Of a stretch of DNA of 64,000 bases, positions 8,653 through 17,933 are shown one piece after another. A program made the position numbers and the translations under genes. The DNA comes from Pseudomonas argentinensis. Lineage in GTDB: Bacteria > Pseudomonadota > Gammaproteobacteria > Pseudomonadales > Pseudomonadaceae. The notes beneath the pieces are model-generated. The model ran no database searches, was not told the origin of the DNA, and was given only the letters and a program-made list of their open reading frames with translations. The stretch is from assembly GCF_001839655.2 (NCBI RefSeq), contig NZ_CP056087.1:2604001-2668000 (forward strand), given 5' to 3'. Each line of letters starts with the position of its first letter. The stretch's first letter is position 1.

Positions 8653-10812
8653 ATGTTCCGCATGACCACCCTGGCGCTGCTCGTTGGCAGTAGCCATCTT
8701 GCGTTGGCGCAAGATAACGCCCTGAAACTACCTGTCAGTACCGTCTCCGCAGTTGCCACAGAGCCTAAAGAAGCAACGGGTATCGATCTGGATGAGGCCA
8801 TCGAGAGTGGCTCGCGCCTAAACCTGAGCGCCCGTGAGAACCCCGCATCCGTCAGTGTGGCCGACCGCGAGACGATTGAGCGCATCGGTGCGCGTAACTT
8901 CCAGGATGCGGCTAATGCGCTGCCTGGAGTGAATGCCTCCGCACCACCTGGCTGGGGTGGCTATGTCTCTTACCGCGGCTTCAACGGAGGGCAGATCGGG
9001 CAGTTATTCAACGGCATCAATCTGCAGTACGGCGGCTCAGCGCGCCCGGTCGGTGCGTGGATCTACGATCGCGTCGAGTTGCTGGGTGGGCCCTCGTCAT
9101 TTCTGAATGGCAGTGGCGCGGTGGGCGGTAGCCTGAATTTCATCACCCGATTGGCCAGTCGTGACAAGGACAGCATCGAGGGGCGAGTGAGCTACTCGCG
9201 CTACGACACCTGGGAGACTGCTATCGGCGTAAACCAGGTCATCAACGAGGGTGACGGAGCGCGCCATTACGGGCGTCTGGACTACAGCCGCACCCACACC
9301 AATGGCTACATCGATCGTCAGGAGAACGGAGCTGGCAATCTGGCTTTTTCCTTGTTGAGCGATATCAACGACCAGCTCTCACACACACTCGCCATCGAGT
9401 ATCTGGAAGAGCAGGAGGACAGCCCTTACTGGGGATCGCCAGTATTGCAGCCACTGAGCGGCAAGCTGAATATCCACAAACACAACCGTTTCAAGAACTA
9501 CAACGTCGATGATGGGCGCTACGAGCAGAGAACTCGCTGGCTGCGCTCAATTACCGACTACCGCTTGGACGACTCCACCGGGGTGCGCAACACCTTCTAT
9601 CACTACGACGGCCAACGCGATTATCGCAATCTCGAGGTATACCGCTTCAATGCGGATAACAGCGCGGTGGCGCGTTCTGGTGGCTATCGCCAGCGGCACG
9701 ATCAGGAGGTGAACGGTAACCGCCTGGAGTTGACGCAGGCAGGCGAACTGTTTGGTCGGGCCAGTGACTGGGCCGTTGGCCTCGAATACAACCGCAACAG
9801 GCAAGTCAACTATCCACTGTCCATCAACGGGCCTTTCGGCTCTGCGGTAGACCCAGGCAGCTTCGATCCAGGCGAATTTCTCGACATCCCTGGCATGGAT
9901 GCCGCACGCACGAAAGGTCGCAGCACCTGGACGGATACCACGTCGACCTTTGTGGAGAACCGCACACGCCTGACTGATCGTCTGGCACTGATTACCGCGC
10001 TGCGCTACGACCACATTGATTTCGAGGTTGTTGACCACGCGGCGCGCAACTCACTCAATCGCCGATGGGACGCCTTTACCGGCAGGGCAGGGCTCGTCTA
10101 TGACGTGACCGATAACGCCAGCCTCTACACCCAATACAGCACCTCAGCCGAGCCGCCAGGCGGAACCCTGACCAGCGCAAGCATCGGCCAGGTCGGTGAC
10201 TTCGACTTGAGCACCGGACGCCAGATCGAAGTCGGTAGCAAATTCGACTTCCTCGACGGCCGCGGATCTGCGACTGCAGCTGCTTACCGAATCGTGCGCA
10301 AGAACATCTCAGTGCCATCCTCCACACTGCAGAACACCACTGAGCAGGCTGGCCAGCAGACCTCTACGGGTATCGAGTTGGCAGCATCGTTCAAGGTAAC
10401 TCCGCAGTTGTTGGCTGCCGGTAATTTCGCCTGGGTGCGGGCCGGATACGACGAGTTCAATGAAACCGTCGCCGGCGTTGTGCGTTCACGCAAGGGAAAG
10501 AACCCGGTGAACATTCCGGATCGCACCGCCAACCTCTGGCTGACCTACGATTTGGCACCGCAGTGGCAAATCGGCGCCGATGCACGCTACGTGTCTTCGG
10601 TCTACGCCAATACAGCCAACACCATGTGGGTGCCGTCCTACACGGTCTACGGAATGTTCCTCAAGCACGACCTCGACGTGCATACCGAGCTGAGTGCGCA
10701 CCTGCGTAACCTCACCGACGAGACATACGCACGCTTCATTCATCAGACCAACACCCAGTACTACCTGGGTGAGCCGCGTAGCCTCGAAGTGGCCGTGCAG
10801 TGGAGATACTGA
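8653..10812 (+). CDS. TonB-dependent receptor
   Basis: Outer membrane receptor of about 719 residues. The ATG at 8653 follows TGGAAG six bases upstream and starts a signal peptide ending LALAQ; ATGs at 8602/8605 are alternatives. The plug domain (about residues 55-180) shows ALPGVNA, YRGFNGGQIGQLFNGI and DRVELLGGPSSFLNG, patterns typical of siderophore/metal receptors. The barrel ends in VAVQWRY with a terminal aromatic residue. Its stop codon overlaps the start of the next receptor gene (TGATG), so the two receptors are translationally coupled. The position between DUF2946 and PCu(A)C/Sco suggests copper or a copper chelate as substrate; this is inference. Confidence 0.9.
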   Translation: MFRMTTLALLVGSSHLALAQDNALKLPVSTVSAVATEPKEATGIDLDEAIESGSRLNLSARENPASVSVADRETIERIGARNFQDAANALPGVNASAPPGWGGYVSYRGFNGGQIGQLFNGINLQYGGSARPVGAWIYDRVELLGGPSSFLNGSGAVGGSLNFITRLASRDKDSIEGRVSYSRYDTWETAIGVNQVINEGDGARHYGRLDYSRTHTNGYIDRQENGAGNLAFSLLSDINDQLSHTLAIEYLEEQEDSPYWGSPVLQPLSGKLNIHKHNRFKNYNVDDGRYEQRTRWLRSITDYRLDDSTGVRNTFYHYDGQRDYRNLEVYRFNADNSAVARSGGYRQRHDQEVNGNRLELTQAGELFGRASDWAVGLEYNRNRQVNYPLSINGPFGSAVDPGSFDPGEFLDIPGMDAARTKGRSTWTDTTSTFVENRTRLTDRLALITALRYDHIDFEVVDHAARNSLNRRWDAFTGRAGLVYDVTDNASLYTQYSTSAEPPGGTLTSASIGQVGDFDLSTGRQIEVGSKFDFLDGRGSATAAAYRIVRKNISVPSSTLQNTTEQAGQQTSTGIELAASFKVTPQLLAAGNFAWVRAGYDEFNETVAGVVRSRKGKNPVNIPDRTANLWLTYDLAPQWQIGADARYVSSVYANTANTMWVPSYTVYGMFLKHDLDVHTELSAHLRNLTDETYARFIHQTNTQYYLGEPRSLEVAVQWRY

Positions 10813-12869
10813 TGATGCTCATACAGCGTCGTACCGAGTTACCAGTTCGCTCCTTCGCACTGCTGTCATGCTTGTTCTTGCTTATGCCTCTGGGCCACTT
10901 GAAAGCGGCTGATCCGGTACATGGGTTGCCTGCGCAAATCGAGCTGGATCCTCTGGATATTGTCGGCAACAGGGACAATGTACAGACGAGCGCGCGCGAG
11001 AATCTGGAGAGCCGAGCTGCCAGCACTGCTGTTATCGATGCCCAAAGTTACCGTAATGGACGAGCGACCACGGTGGTTGATGCCTTGGGCTATGCGCCGG
11101 GCGTTTTGGCTCAGAGTCGTCACGGCGATGAGGCTAGATTTTCCATTCGGGGCTCGGGTATTCAACGTGGCTTTCTGATGCGCGGCATTCAGCTTTACCA
11201 GGATGGCATCCCACTAAATCACGCCGACGGCAGTGGTGACTTCCAGTCAATAGAGCCTCTATCCGCGAAGTACATAGAGGTGTGGCGAGGCTCCAGCGGT
11301 CTGGAGTATGGCTCTAACGCACTTGGAGGTGCGGTGAACTTCGTCTCTCCTACTGGGCGAGATCATGGGCCTCTGCAATTGCGTACCCAAACTGGTGCCT
11401 ACGATCAACGCCGCAATCAAGTGGCTGTTGCCGGGGCCGGCGATGTCTTCGACGGTTTTCTGAGCATCACCGACAGCCATCAGGACGGTTATCGCGATCA
11501 GTCCGCAACGGACTCCACACGTTACTTCGGCAATATCGGTATGCGAATTTCCCAAGACTTGGAAGCGCGTCTGTTCCTGACCCACCTCGAAAGCAAGATG
11601 GAAATGCCGGGGAGCATTAGCAAAACAGCACTACGCAACGCCCCCCGTTCTGCAGGTGCCAACTACGAGCGCCTGAATGCACACAACGACTACCGCCTTG
11701 ATCGAGCAGCACTGAAGCTGAGCTGGAATGCTTCTGAGCAGACTGAAGTCGACTCGTCGTTTTATGTCGCGGATCGCAAGCGAGATCATGCGATGACCTT
11801 TGCGATTCTGCAGCAGGATCTTATCGATACAGGACTGAGCGTCAGGATGGCCACCGAGTTCGGTCAAGCGGATCTGACTCGCAAGCTGACATTGGGAGCT
11901 TCCTACTCACGTCTTGAAGGCGAAGAGGATCGCTTCACCAATCCTAACGGTAAGCCAGGTGTTCTGACCCGACAGAGCGATCTCGACGCTAACGAGAGCA
12001 TTCTTTATGGCCAGTTTAAGTATGGACTGAGCAGCCACTGGGCCGTCGAAGTCGGCGTGCAGGTTGTGCAGGCTGAGCGCAAAACGACCTTCAGAGGGCT
12101 GCCCGCAATCAGCTATGACGAACGCTACGAGGGCATGAGTCCCAAGATAGGTGTGCTGTTTGAACCAGACGACAATACACAGTGGTTCATGAGTGTGAGC
12201 CGTGGCTATGAAGCGCCCCCATTTGGCGAAATCACGGTCAACACCCAGCCCCTCGCTGAAGATCAGGAGTCGACTACCTGGGAGTTCGGATACCGCCACC
12301 GTCGTGGTGATCTGCAGCTCGATGCGGTGATTTACCGCTCCTGGATCGACCGCGAATTGCTGTCGCTGACCGATAGCCTGGGCAATGCACTCGGCACGGT
12401 CAACGCAGACAAGACAATTCATCAGGGCTTGGAGCTGTACGCCAATGTACCTCTGGCCGAGCAATGGTCGGTGCGTATGAACTACCTCTTCAACGACTTC
12501 AAGTTCGATGGCGATTCGGTTTACGGCGATAACCAGTTGGCTGGAATCCCTCGCCAATTTATCCGCGCGGAACTGCGCTGGTCGCCGTCTTCATGGCTTT
12601 ACATCGCGCCCGCTCTCGAGTGGTTGCCAGGCAAGACCTACATCGATCACGCCAACACCTTATCAGCCAGTGGGTACAGCCTGCTCAACATGACGGTCGG
12701 TGGTGCGTTGGGCCGGCACACCAGTTGGTTTGTAGAAGGGCGAAATCTTGCTGACCGCAACTACGCCGCCACAACAGCTGTGCAGGCCAATGTGCGGGGC
12801 GTGGACGGTGCTTATTACTTCCCCGGCGATGGCCGTAGCGTCTATTTGGGCCTCGAGTGGCGTCTATGA
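10812..12869 (+). CDS. TonB-dependent receptor, coupled to the previous one
   Basis: Outer membrane receptor of about 685 residues. The ATG at 10812 overlaps the upstream stop (TGATG) and has GGAG seven bases upstream. A signal peptide ends near GHLKA. The plug contains ALGYAPGVLAQ, FSIRGSGIQRGF and a VWRGSSGLEYGSNALGG core, which resembles FecA-type receptors. The barrel ends in LGLEWRL. Two coupled receptors in one operon may recognise different forms of the same nutrient. The PCu(A)C gene follows after 90 bases. Confidence 0.9.
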   Translation: MMLIQRRTELPVRSFALLSCLFLLMPLGHLKAADPVHGLPAQIELDPLDIVGNRDNVQTSARENLESRAASTAVIDAQSYRNGRATTVVDALGYAPGVLAQSRHGDEARFSIRGSGIQRGFLMRGIQLYQDGIPLNHADGSGDFQSIEPLSAKYIEVWRGSSGLEYGSNALGGAVNFVSPTGRDHGPLQLRTQTGAYDQRRNQVAVAGAGDVFDGFLSITDSHQDGYRDQSATDSTRYFGNIGMRISQDLEARLFLTHLESKMEMPGSISKTALRNAPRSAGANYERLNAHNDYRLDRAALKLSWNASEQTEVDSSFYVADRKRDHAMTFAILQQDLIDTGLSVRMATEFGQADLTRKLTLGASYSRLEGEEDRFTNPNGKPGVLTRQSDLDANESILYGQFKYGLSSHWAVEVGVQVVQAERKTTFRGLPAISYDERYEGMSPKIGVLFEPDDNTQWFMSVSRGYEAPPFGEITVNTQPLAEDQESTTWEFGYRHRRGDLQLDAVIYRSWIDRELLSLTDSLGNALGTVNADKTIHQGLELYANVPLAEQWSVRMNYLFNDFKFDGDSVYGDNQLAGIPRQFIRAELRWSPSSWLYIAPALEWLPGKTYIDHANTLSASGYSLLNMTVGGALGRHTSWFVEGRNLADRNYAATTAVQANVRGVDGAYYFPGDGRSVYLGLEWRL

Positions 12870-12959
12870 CCGCTTCATGCTGAACCGATCTACAACTCAT
12901 TCACCGTCCGCCGTTTAGTAGTACTGAACGACGCCTGCTTAAAACAAATAGGTATTCCC

Positions 12960-13451
12960 ATGTCCCTCGCAAAATCTCTTTTGGCACTCTCGTTCCTGTC
13001 GCTTGCCCAGGTTGCCCATGCGCACGAGTTTCAGGCCGGTCACATCGAAATCATTCACCCGTGGTCACGCGAGCTCCCACCTGTGGCACCAACAGCTGCT
13101 GCGTACTTCGTCCTCAAGAATCAGGGCGGCGACGCTGATCGCCTGCTCAACGTGAGTACCAGCGTCGCCGGAAAAGCAGAGCTGCACGAGCATGTGCATG
13201 CTGACGGTGCGATGAAGATGCAGCAGGTGATAAGCGTAGAAATTCCTGCTGGCGGTGAAGTGAAATTCGAGCCGATGGGCTATCACGTGATGCTGATTAA
13301 CGTGAAGCAGCAAGCCAAAGCGGGTGATCACTTTCCCCTAACGCTGACCTTTGAAAAGGCCGGCGCGGTTGAAGTCGACGTCGTCGTACAAAAGGACGCC
13401 CCGGCTGAGCAGCAATCTCACCAAGGCCATGGCGAAGGTCACCAGCACTGA
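12960..13451 (+). CDS. periplasmic copper chaperone PCu(A)C family
   Basis: A 163-residue secreted protein of the PCu(A)C (DUF461) family, which binds Cu(I) in the periplasm and, with Sco proteins, delivers copper to the CuA site of cytochrome c oxidase. A signal peptide ends at VAHA. The family site H-x-M type ligands are visible as LHEHVHADGAMKMQQ, followed about 20 residues later by FEPMGYHVML. A His-rich tail (SHQGHGEGHQH) adds a likely extra metal-binding site. The Sco gene lies 133 bases downstream on the same strand, which supports the copper assignment. Confidence 0.92.
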   Translation: MSLAKSLLALSFLSLAQVAHAHEFQAGHIEIIHPWSRELPPVAPTAAAYFVLKNQGGDADRLLNVSTSVAGKAELHEHVHADGAMKMQQVISVEIPAGGEVKFEPMGYHVMLINVKQQAKAGDHFPLTLTFEKAGAVEVDVVVQKDAPAEQQSHQGHGEGHQH

Positions 13452-13584
13452 GTTTCAGGGCGCCAAGGGGATTCCCGATATTCCCTTTATCGCGGCCAGC
13501 ACAGCTGCTGGCCTGCGGTTGCCAAGAGAACTCTCACTGTAGAGCCAATCTCGAGCTCGCCTAGTATTTTTTGGAGAGATACTG

Positions 13585-14208
13585 ATGCGTCGTTTGCTAC
13601 TGTTTTTCACTGCTGCATGTGTTGTCGGAGCAGGAGTCGCCTACTGGGCCTTTAAGGAAGCGCCATTGGATGAGGCGGAACTGGCCAGTGCTGATATCGT
13701 GCTGATGCCCAGCCCTCGTGAGCTTCCAGATGTTCAATTGGCGACCATGGATGGGCAGGCTTTCGGCCCGGAATTCTTCGCTGGAAAATGGACAATGGTG
13801 CTGTTCGGTTACACCTATTGTCCGGATATCTGCCCTACAGCCTTGAGTGAGTTGAGGCAAGTTTACTTGGCGCTACCGCCCGAATCGCGTGAGCTGATGG
13901 GAGTGACGATGGTCAGCGTCGATCCGCACCGGGATACGCCAGAGCGTACTCAACAGTACGTGACGTACTTCGACCCGAGTTTCACAGCCATGACGGGCGA
14001 ACTCGCTGCAGTACAGCATGCCTCCAGCGTTATCGGTTTGCCGTTCGTGCCTGGTGACATCCGCATGCCGAACTACCCTGTCGTGCATACCGGTAACCTG
14101 GCTCTGATAAACCCCGAGGGTAAACAGGTCGGTTACGTCAGAGGGCCGCTCAAGGTGAACGAACTCATCGAGATCCTACCGAAGCTGTTTTCGATCGCTA
14201 GCCCCTAG
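13585..14208 (+). CDS. Sco1/SenC/PrrC family copper chaperone
   Basis: Membrane-anchored thioredoxin-fold protein (207 residues) that acts as copper chaperone or thiol reductase for cytochrome oxidase assembly. An N-terminal anchor (residues 3-22) precedes the fold. The Cu ligands are all present: C79 and C83 in YCPDICP and H168 in VVHTGN. GGAGAG sits seven bases before the ATG. It is the last gene of the operon with DUF2946, the two receptors and PCu(A)C, giving a route from the outer membrane to oxidase assembly. Confidence 0.92.
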   Translation: MRRLLLFFTAACVVGAGVAYWAFKEAPLDEAELASADIVLMPSPRELPDVQLATMDGQAFGPEFFAGKWTMVLFGYTYCPDICPTALSELRQVYLALPPESRELMGVTMVSVDPHRDTPERTQQYVTYFDPSFTAMTGELAAVQHASSVIGLPFVPGDIRMPNYPVVHTGNLALINPEGKQVGYVRGPLKVNELIEILPKLFSIASP

Positions 14209-14375
14209 CGAGGTCGGATTGACCTCTATCACCTAGATTACGCTTCGTGCTCCCCCGGCCAGGGTACGGCTGGAACGATCGCATGGGAGGAAATCAGCGC
14301 GAGTCAGTTCAAGCTGCTGCCTTCCCAACGTAGCACAGGGTGTGATGCACGCATTCAGGCTCAGGCGTGTGCTAG

Positions 14376-14415
14376 CAAGGTCAGGTACGCCGCAGCATCC
14401 AACTGCCTGACCTTG
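14376..14415. repeat. inverted repeat in a 370-base gene-free gap
   Basis: Perfect 10-base arms CAAGGTCAGG and CCTGACCTTG are separated by 20 bases. The repeat sits between the Sco gene (ends 14208) and the convergent GlxA-type regulator (ends 14579). No T-run follows either arm, so it is not a classic terminator. The rest of 14209-14578 holds no gene I can support. Confidence 0.45.
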
Positions 14416-14578
14416 TGGTTCCAGGCCTAACCGTCCGAATACGTCATTTTGCATTCATTGCAGTGCACAGCATGGGCGACGTCCCTGCGATCGCCCGACT
14501 CGGTTTCTGTCTAAGCGTGGAACACGTTCGAGATACGTTAAATCGGCGACACCTTGACGCTCGCAAGGAGGCAAAAAT

Positions 14579-15511
14579 TTACCTCTCCAGCCGCCGTACA
14601 GTTTGTGGTGACATCCCGTGGAGCTTAATAAAAGCTCGTCTCATCCGCTCTGGATCAGTGAAGCCCACTGAAACAGCTATTTTTTCAATTGGCTCCGAAC
14701 TTTCGCGTAATCTCAGGCGCGCAGCTTCAACACGCAAACGCTCCACTGCTTTGGCGGGTGTCTCCCCAGTTTCCTGACGGAATGCTCTACCAAACTGCCG
14801 AATGCTCAAGTTAGCTACCTCGGCGAGGCGTTCGATGGGCAAAGGTTCGGCGAGATGATCACGCGCAAACGTTAGCGAACGCCTTATACGATCGGATGCC
14901 GGCTCCATCTTTGAGAGCTCTGAGAATTGCGATTGCCCCCCAGTTCGGCGGTGATACACGACAAGGTGTTGAGCCACGGATTGAGCTATTTCTACTCCAT
15001 AGTCTGCCTCAATCAGTGCTAGGGCCAAGTCAATTCCAGCAGTCGCGCCCCCCGACGTCCATGTGTTCCCATCGGCCACGTAGATCAGATCGGGCTGCAT
15101 CGTAACGGCGGGATACCGCTCCAGAAATATAGGTACGGCTTTCCAGTGAGTTGTTGCGCGTTTTCCGGCGAGAAACCCTGTCTCTGCCAGAAGAAAAGCG
15201 CCAGTACAGACACTGGCTACCCGGATAGCACCCAAAGCGTGTGTGCTGGCTGCGCAGATCTGTTCTGCCTCGAACATTGGTTCCAGACGGCCGCCAATGA
15301 AAATTACAGTATCTGCCGTGAACGCGTTGAATGCGTTCGTCTCCACAGCAATGCCGCTGCTGCTGATTACAGCGCCACCCTTGGAGGATGTGACGGCAAG
15401 GGTGTAGACGTTTCGGCCGGCCACTAGCGAGGCGGCTTCGAATGCGGCAAGAGGCCCGGCTAGGTCGAGCAACAAGAATTCGGGGCAGACGTAGAGAGCA
15501 ATGTTTTTCAT
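14579..15511 (-). CDS. GlxA-family AraC-type transcriptional regulator
   Basis: A 310-residue regulator with a DJ-1/PfpI-like N-terminal domain (LLLDLAGPLAAFEAAS, FIGG, ASVCTGAFLLAETG with the elbow cysteine) and two AraC helix-turn-helix motifs in the last 100 residues (IERLAEVANLSIRQFGRAF; IEKIAVSVGFTDPERMRRAF). Same family as the gene at 5170-6129 but clearly diverged. Such regulators often control an adjacent oxidoreductase or amidohydrolase; here no such target is next to it. Starts at an ATG with a weak ribosome binding site. Confidence 0.88.
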   Translation of the reverse strand: MKNIALYVCPEFLLLDLAGPLAAFEAASLVAGRNVYTLAVTSSKGGAVISSSGIAVETNAFNAFTADTVIFIGGRLEPMFEAEQICAASTHALGAIRVASVCTGAFLLAETGFLAGKRATTHWKAVPIFLERYPAVTMQPDLIYVADGNTWTSGGATAGIDLALALIEADYGVEIAQSVAQHLVVYHRRTGGQSQFSELSKMEPASDRIRRSLTFARDHLAEPLPIERLAEVANLSIRQFGRAFRQETGETPAKAVERLRVEAARLRLRESSEPIEKIAVSVGFTDPERMRRAFIKLHGMSPQTVRRLER

Positions 15512-15555
15512 ATGGCGTTTTATAAGGGATTTGCGACCTTTACGCCATCCGAGCG

Positions 15556-15759
15556 TTACAGGAGACTGGCACTCGAATCATTCTTTGGCTCCGCTCCGGC
15601 TTGCCATACCCCAACGATCCGCAATGACCAAACTATGAAATGCTCTTGTTCCTTCAACCCCATAAGCGTAAGCGCTATGTCTTGCTCGGTGTCAGGCGAT
15701 AGCTCGACTTCCTCGGGGAGAGTAGGCCCTATTTCCCATACCATTCTTAAGCTAGCCAT
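15556..15759 (-). CDS. possible short protein, 67 aa
   Basis: A minus-strand frame with coding-like amino acid composition (acidic segment LPEEVELSPDTEQDIALTL, then an amphipathic stretch). On the other strand the same DNA reads as a serine-rich low-quality product. No family recognised. It faces the DUF2384-like fragment and may itself be a fragment. The start is uncertain; a Met five codons further in is also possible. Confidence 0.3.
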   Translation of the reverse strand: MASLRMVWEIGPTLPEEVELSPDTEQDIALTLMGLKEQEHFIVWSLRIVGVWQAGAEPKNDSSASLL

Positions 15760-15928
15760 ATCTATCGAGCCTGATGTTTTAGAAGTGGTGAGGTGGTTTG
15801 CAGATGACCCCATTTTCACACTGGGTGGGTGCACAGCTAAGGACTTAGTTGCGTCTGGGAGGGGCCAGTCTGTCGTGAGCTTCCTTCATAAGGTGAAGCG
15901 CAGCGAGGGGGAGGTCATCAACCAATGA
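15741..15928 (+). pseudogene. fragment resembling a MbcA/ParS/Xre-type antitoxin C-terminal domain
   Basis: The last about 60 codons of a plus-strand frame read like the toxin-binding DUF2384 domain: VVRWFADDPIFTLGG, then TAKDLVASGRGQSVVSFL. The upstream half of the same frame (from 15512) is serine-rich and does not look coding, so the antitoxin appears 5'-truncated. An ATG with a GGGGGAGG ribosome binding site overlaps its stop (ATGA), as is common for an antitoxin-toxin pair, but that frame runs only 14 codons. The family assignment is by eye and tentative. Confidence 0.35.
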
Positions 15929-15986
15929 TCTGGAGCGAAGAGCGCACCAGGCGATATCCGAAGACTTAGAAAATTTCCGAATTTGC

Positions 15987-17045
15987 TTGGATTATTCAAA
16001 CTTGCACCAATTAAAGATCAGTGCTCGGAAACGAGAAGTTATCACTAGCAGAGCAGTTGCTGCGTTGCTCGCAGCATGGCTTTGTAGCTCGATTATACAG
16101 CTTGGCGGCTGCAGAACGGACTCCAATCAAGGAGATAATTTTGTCTTTGAATCAAGGCTTTCCGAATATGGTTTTTTTAAGGGAACCATTTCCGAGCTTG
16201 TTCCTGTTGATGAAGCTTCAATTATTGAAATAGCGTCGCCGCTATTCACTGATTACGCAGAGAAGCAACGCCTAATTTTTTTGCCGAAGGGAGAGAGAAT
16301 GAGGGGGAAGGGTAGTGATCTTCCTGATTTTCCAGATGGCACTGTAATCGCCAAAACATTCTTCTATCCGCGATCAACTAAAGGCGCTGGCATCTCGAAA
16401 TTAATAGTGGAGACCCGGGTTCTTATTAAAAATGAGTCCGAATGGAGTGCTGCTACCTATAAATGGAACGCCATGCAGGATGAGGCTTTTCTGCTACAAG
16501 ACAGCGCCACAGTTCCTATCTCTTTTATTGACGAAAAAGGGCACAGCAGAAGCATCGATTACAGGGTTCCCTCGCGTTCCGACTGTCTTGCCTGCCACCG
16601 TCAGGGCAGTCAGCTTGTTCCTCTCGGTATGAAGCTTAGAAATATGAATATCGACGTACAAAGGGATGGGGCACTCGTCAATCAGCTCGAATACTTACAG
16701 AGCGGCAATAAGCTAGATATGATCCCGCCGGCGGTAGTCATACGCACACCTGATTACAGGGCCGAACTGACCTCCCTTGAAGATAGGGCCAGAGCTTATC
16801 TTGACGCTAACTGTGCGCACTGCCACAGGCCTAAAGGTACAGCTAGGTTTACCCGACTTAACTTGACGTACGAGGAGACAGCTGACCACGTAGCGACCTA
16901 TTCAAAGCGGCAAGAAATTGCTAGGAGAATGACAACTTCAGGCCCTCTACACATGCCGCAAATTGGCACAACTGTTTCTCATGACGAGGGTATCCAGTTG
17001 GTCATCACGTACTTAAGCGGTCTTGATGCGAAGGTGAGGGACTGA
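15987..17045 (+). CDS. SO2930-type diheme c-type cytochrome, lipoprotein
   Basis: Periplasmic diheme cytochrome. Two heme-binding CxxCH motifs are present (CLACH and CAHCH), the second in the family pattern YLDANCAHCHRPKG. FPDGTVIAKTFFYP, YKWNAMQDEA and YRVPSRSDC also match the SO2930 family. The N-terminus has a hydrophobic leader and lipobox LGGC, predicting a lipoprotein. Distal Met ligands may be in LHMPQIG. The start is unclear: the frame has no early ATG, so TTG 15987 or a neighbouring TTG is likely, and the frame stays open further upstream. Two small membrane-protein genes follow, one of a CopD-like type. Confidence 0.8.
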   Translation: MDYSNLHQLKISARKREVITSRAVAALLAAWLCSSIIQLGGCRTDSNQGDNFVFESRLSEYGFFKGTISELVPVDEASIIEIASPLFTDYAEKQRLIFLPKGERMRGKGSDLPDFPDGTVIAKTFFYPRSTKGAGISKLIVETRVLIKNESEWSAATYKWNAMQDEAFLLQDSATVPISFIDEKGHSRSIDYRVPSRSDCLACHRQGSQLVPLGMKLRNMNIDVQRDGALVNQLEYLQSGNKLDMIPPAVVIRTPDYRAELTSLEDRARAYLDANCAHCHRPKGTARFTRLNLTYEETADHVATYSKRQEIARRMTTSGPLHMPQIGTTVSHDEGIQLVITYLSGLDAKVRD

Positions 17046-17179
17046 AAAGTATCTTGTCTGTGTTCAAACATTTTAAAGCTACATCGGAACCGAAGAAGAC
17101 ATTTGGGTACTGGACTTCGCGTTTTTGTAGTCGGCATCTACCATCCCTCAATGCTGCTAATTATTGATAGGTTTAAGGC

Positions 17180-17488
17180 ATGCAAAATTCGAAAGGCTTC
17201 GAAGCTTCCCCTTTACGAAGTCTGATATGGGCTGCGCGTGTTGAGGGGCTTACACTGCTACTGCTCGTAGGCGTTGCAGTGCCACTAAAATACTTGGGCG
17301 GCGATCCCCAACTAGTCTCCTTTCTGGGGCCCGTTCACGGGATTGCCTTTATTACTTATGTTTCAACTGCACTCATGGCAGCGGCAGAGCGCTCTTGGAG
17401 CAGGGGGATGCTGCTGCGGGTGTTGCTCGCTGCCTTCGTCCCAGCGGGAGGCTTCTTTACAGCGCGGCTCCTGCGAAAACAGGGTTAA
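17180..17488 (+). CDS. DUF3817 family small membrane protein
   Basis: A 102-residue integral membrane protein with about three hydrophobic segments and the family features ARVEGLTLLLLVGVAVPLKY and GPVHGIAFITYV. Function unknown in the family. It lies 16 bases before a CopD-like membrane protein gene on the same strand, so the two are very likely co-transcribed. Confidence 0.8.
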   Translation: MQNSKGFEASPLRSLIWAARVEGLTLLLLVGVAVPLKYLGGDPQLVSFLGPVHGIAFITYVSTALMAAAERSWSRGMLLRVLLAAFVPAGGFFTARLLRKQG

Positions 17489-17504
17489 GAAAGAGGAGTG
17501 GATA

Positions 17505-17933
17505 GTGCTTTATTTGACGCTTAAGGTGATGCACGTGTTCTTCGTGCTGTTGTGGGTCGCCGGAGTTATCATGCAAGCACTGTTGTTAAGGGTGAGCAGA
17601 AAATTGCCGGGCCCTCCAATGCCTGAAGAACGTTCCACCTTGCGTCTTCTGATCAAGTGGAACCGGCATATAACCACGCCCGCTATGTTGGTTGCTTTTA
17701 GTAGCGGTGTCGGTGTTGGAATTACTAGCGGATGGTTTGGAGCAGGATGGCTGTCTGCAAAAATAGCCATTGTCATGCTGCTTGCGGGCGCTCATAGCGT
17801 CCAGGCCGGCACATTACGTCGGATATTGAATAACGGAAGTGCCAACCCTGGAATTGATCTAAGAGTCTTGTTGTCAATCATTCTTGGTGCGCCGCTAGTA
17901 ATTGTTTTTCTTACGATATTCAAGCCGTTTTAA
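17505..17933 (+). CDS. CopD/DUF2269-like integral membrane protein
   Basis: A 142-residue membrane protein with four hydrophobic segments. Conserved-looking His residues lie in the first (KVMHVFFVLLWVAGVIM) and second (WNRHITTPAMLVAF) segments and in GAHSVQAG, a pattern seen in CopD-like, DUF2269 and HemJ-like heme- or copper-related proteins. The GTG at 17505 is chosen because AAGAGGAG lies seven bases upstream; an earlier in-frame start would overlap the DUF3817 gene. The neighbouring diheme cytochrome suggests a redox or heme role, but this is inference. Confidence 0.72.
   Translation: MLYLTLKVMHVFFVLLWVAGVIMQALLLRVSRKLPGPPMPEERSTLRLLIKWNRHITTPAMLVAFSSGVGVGITSGWFGAGWLSAKIAIVMLLAGAHSVQAGTLRRILNNGSANPGIDLRVLLSIILGAPLVIVFLTIFKPF

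Noticed and set aside
14233..14454. 73-residue minus-strand frame after the Sco gene
   Set aside because: No good start signal; the region contains an inverted repeat and looks non-coding.
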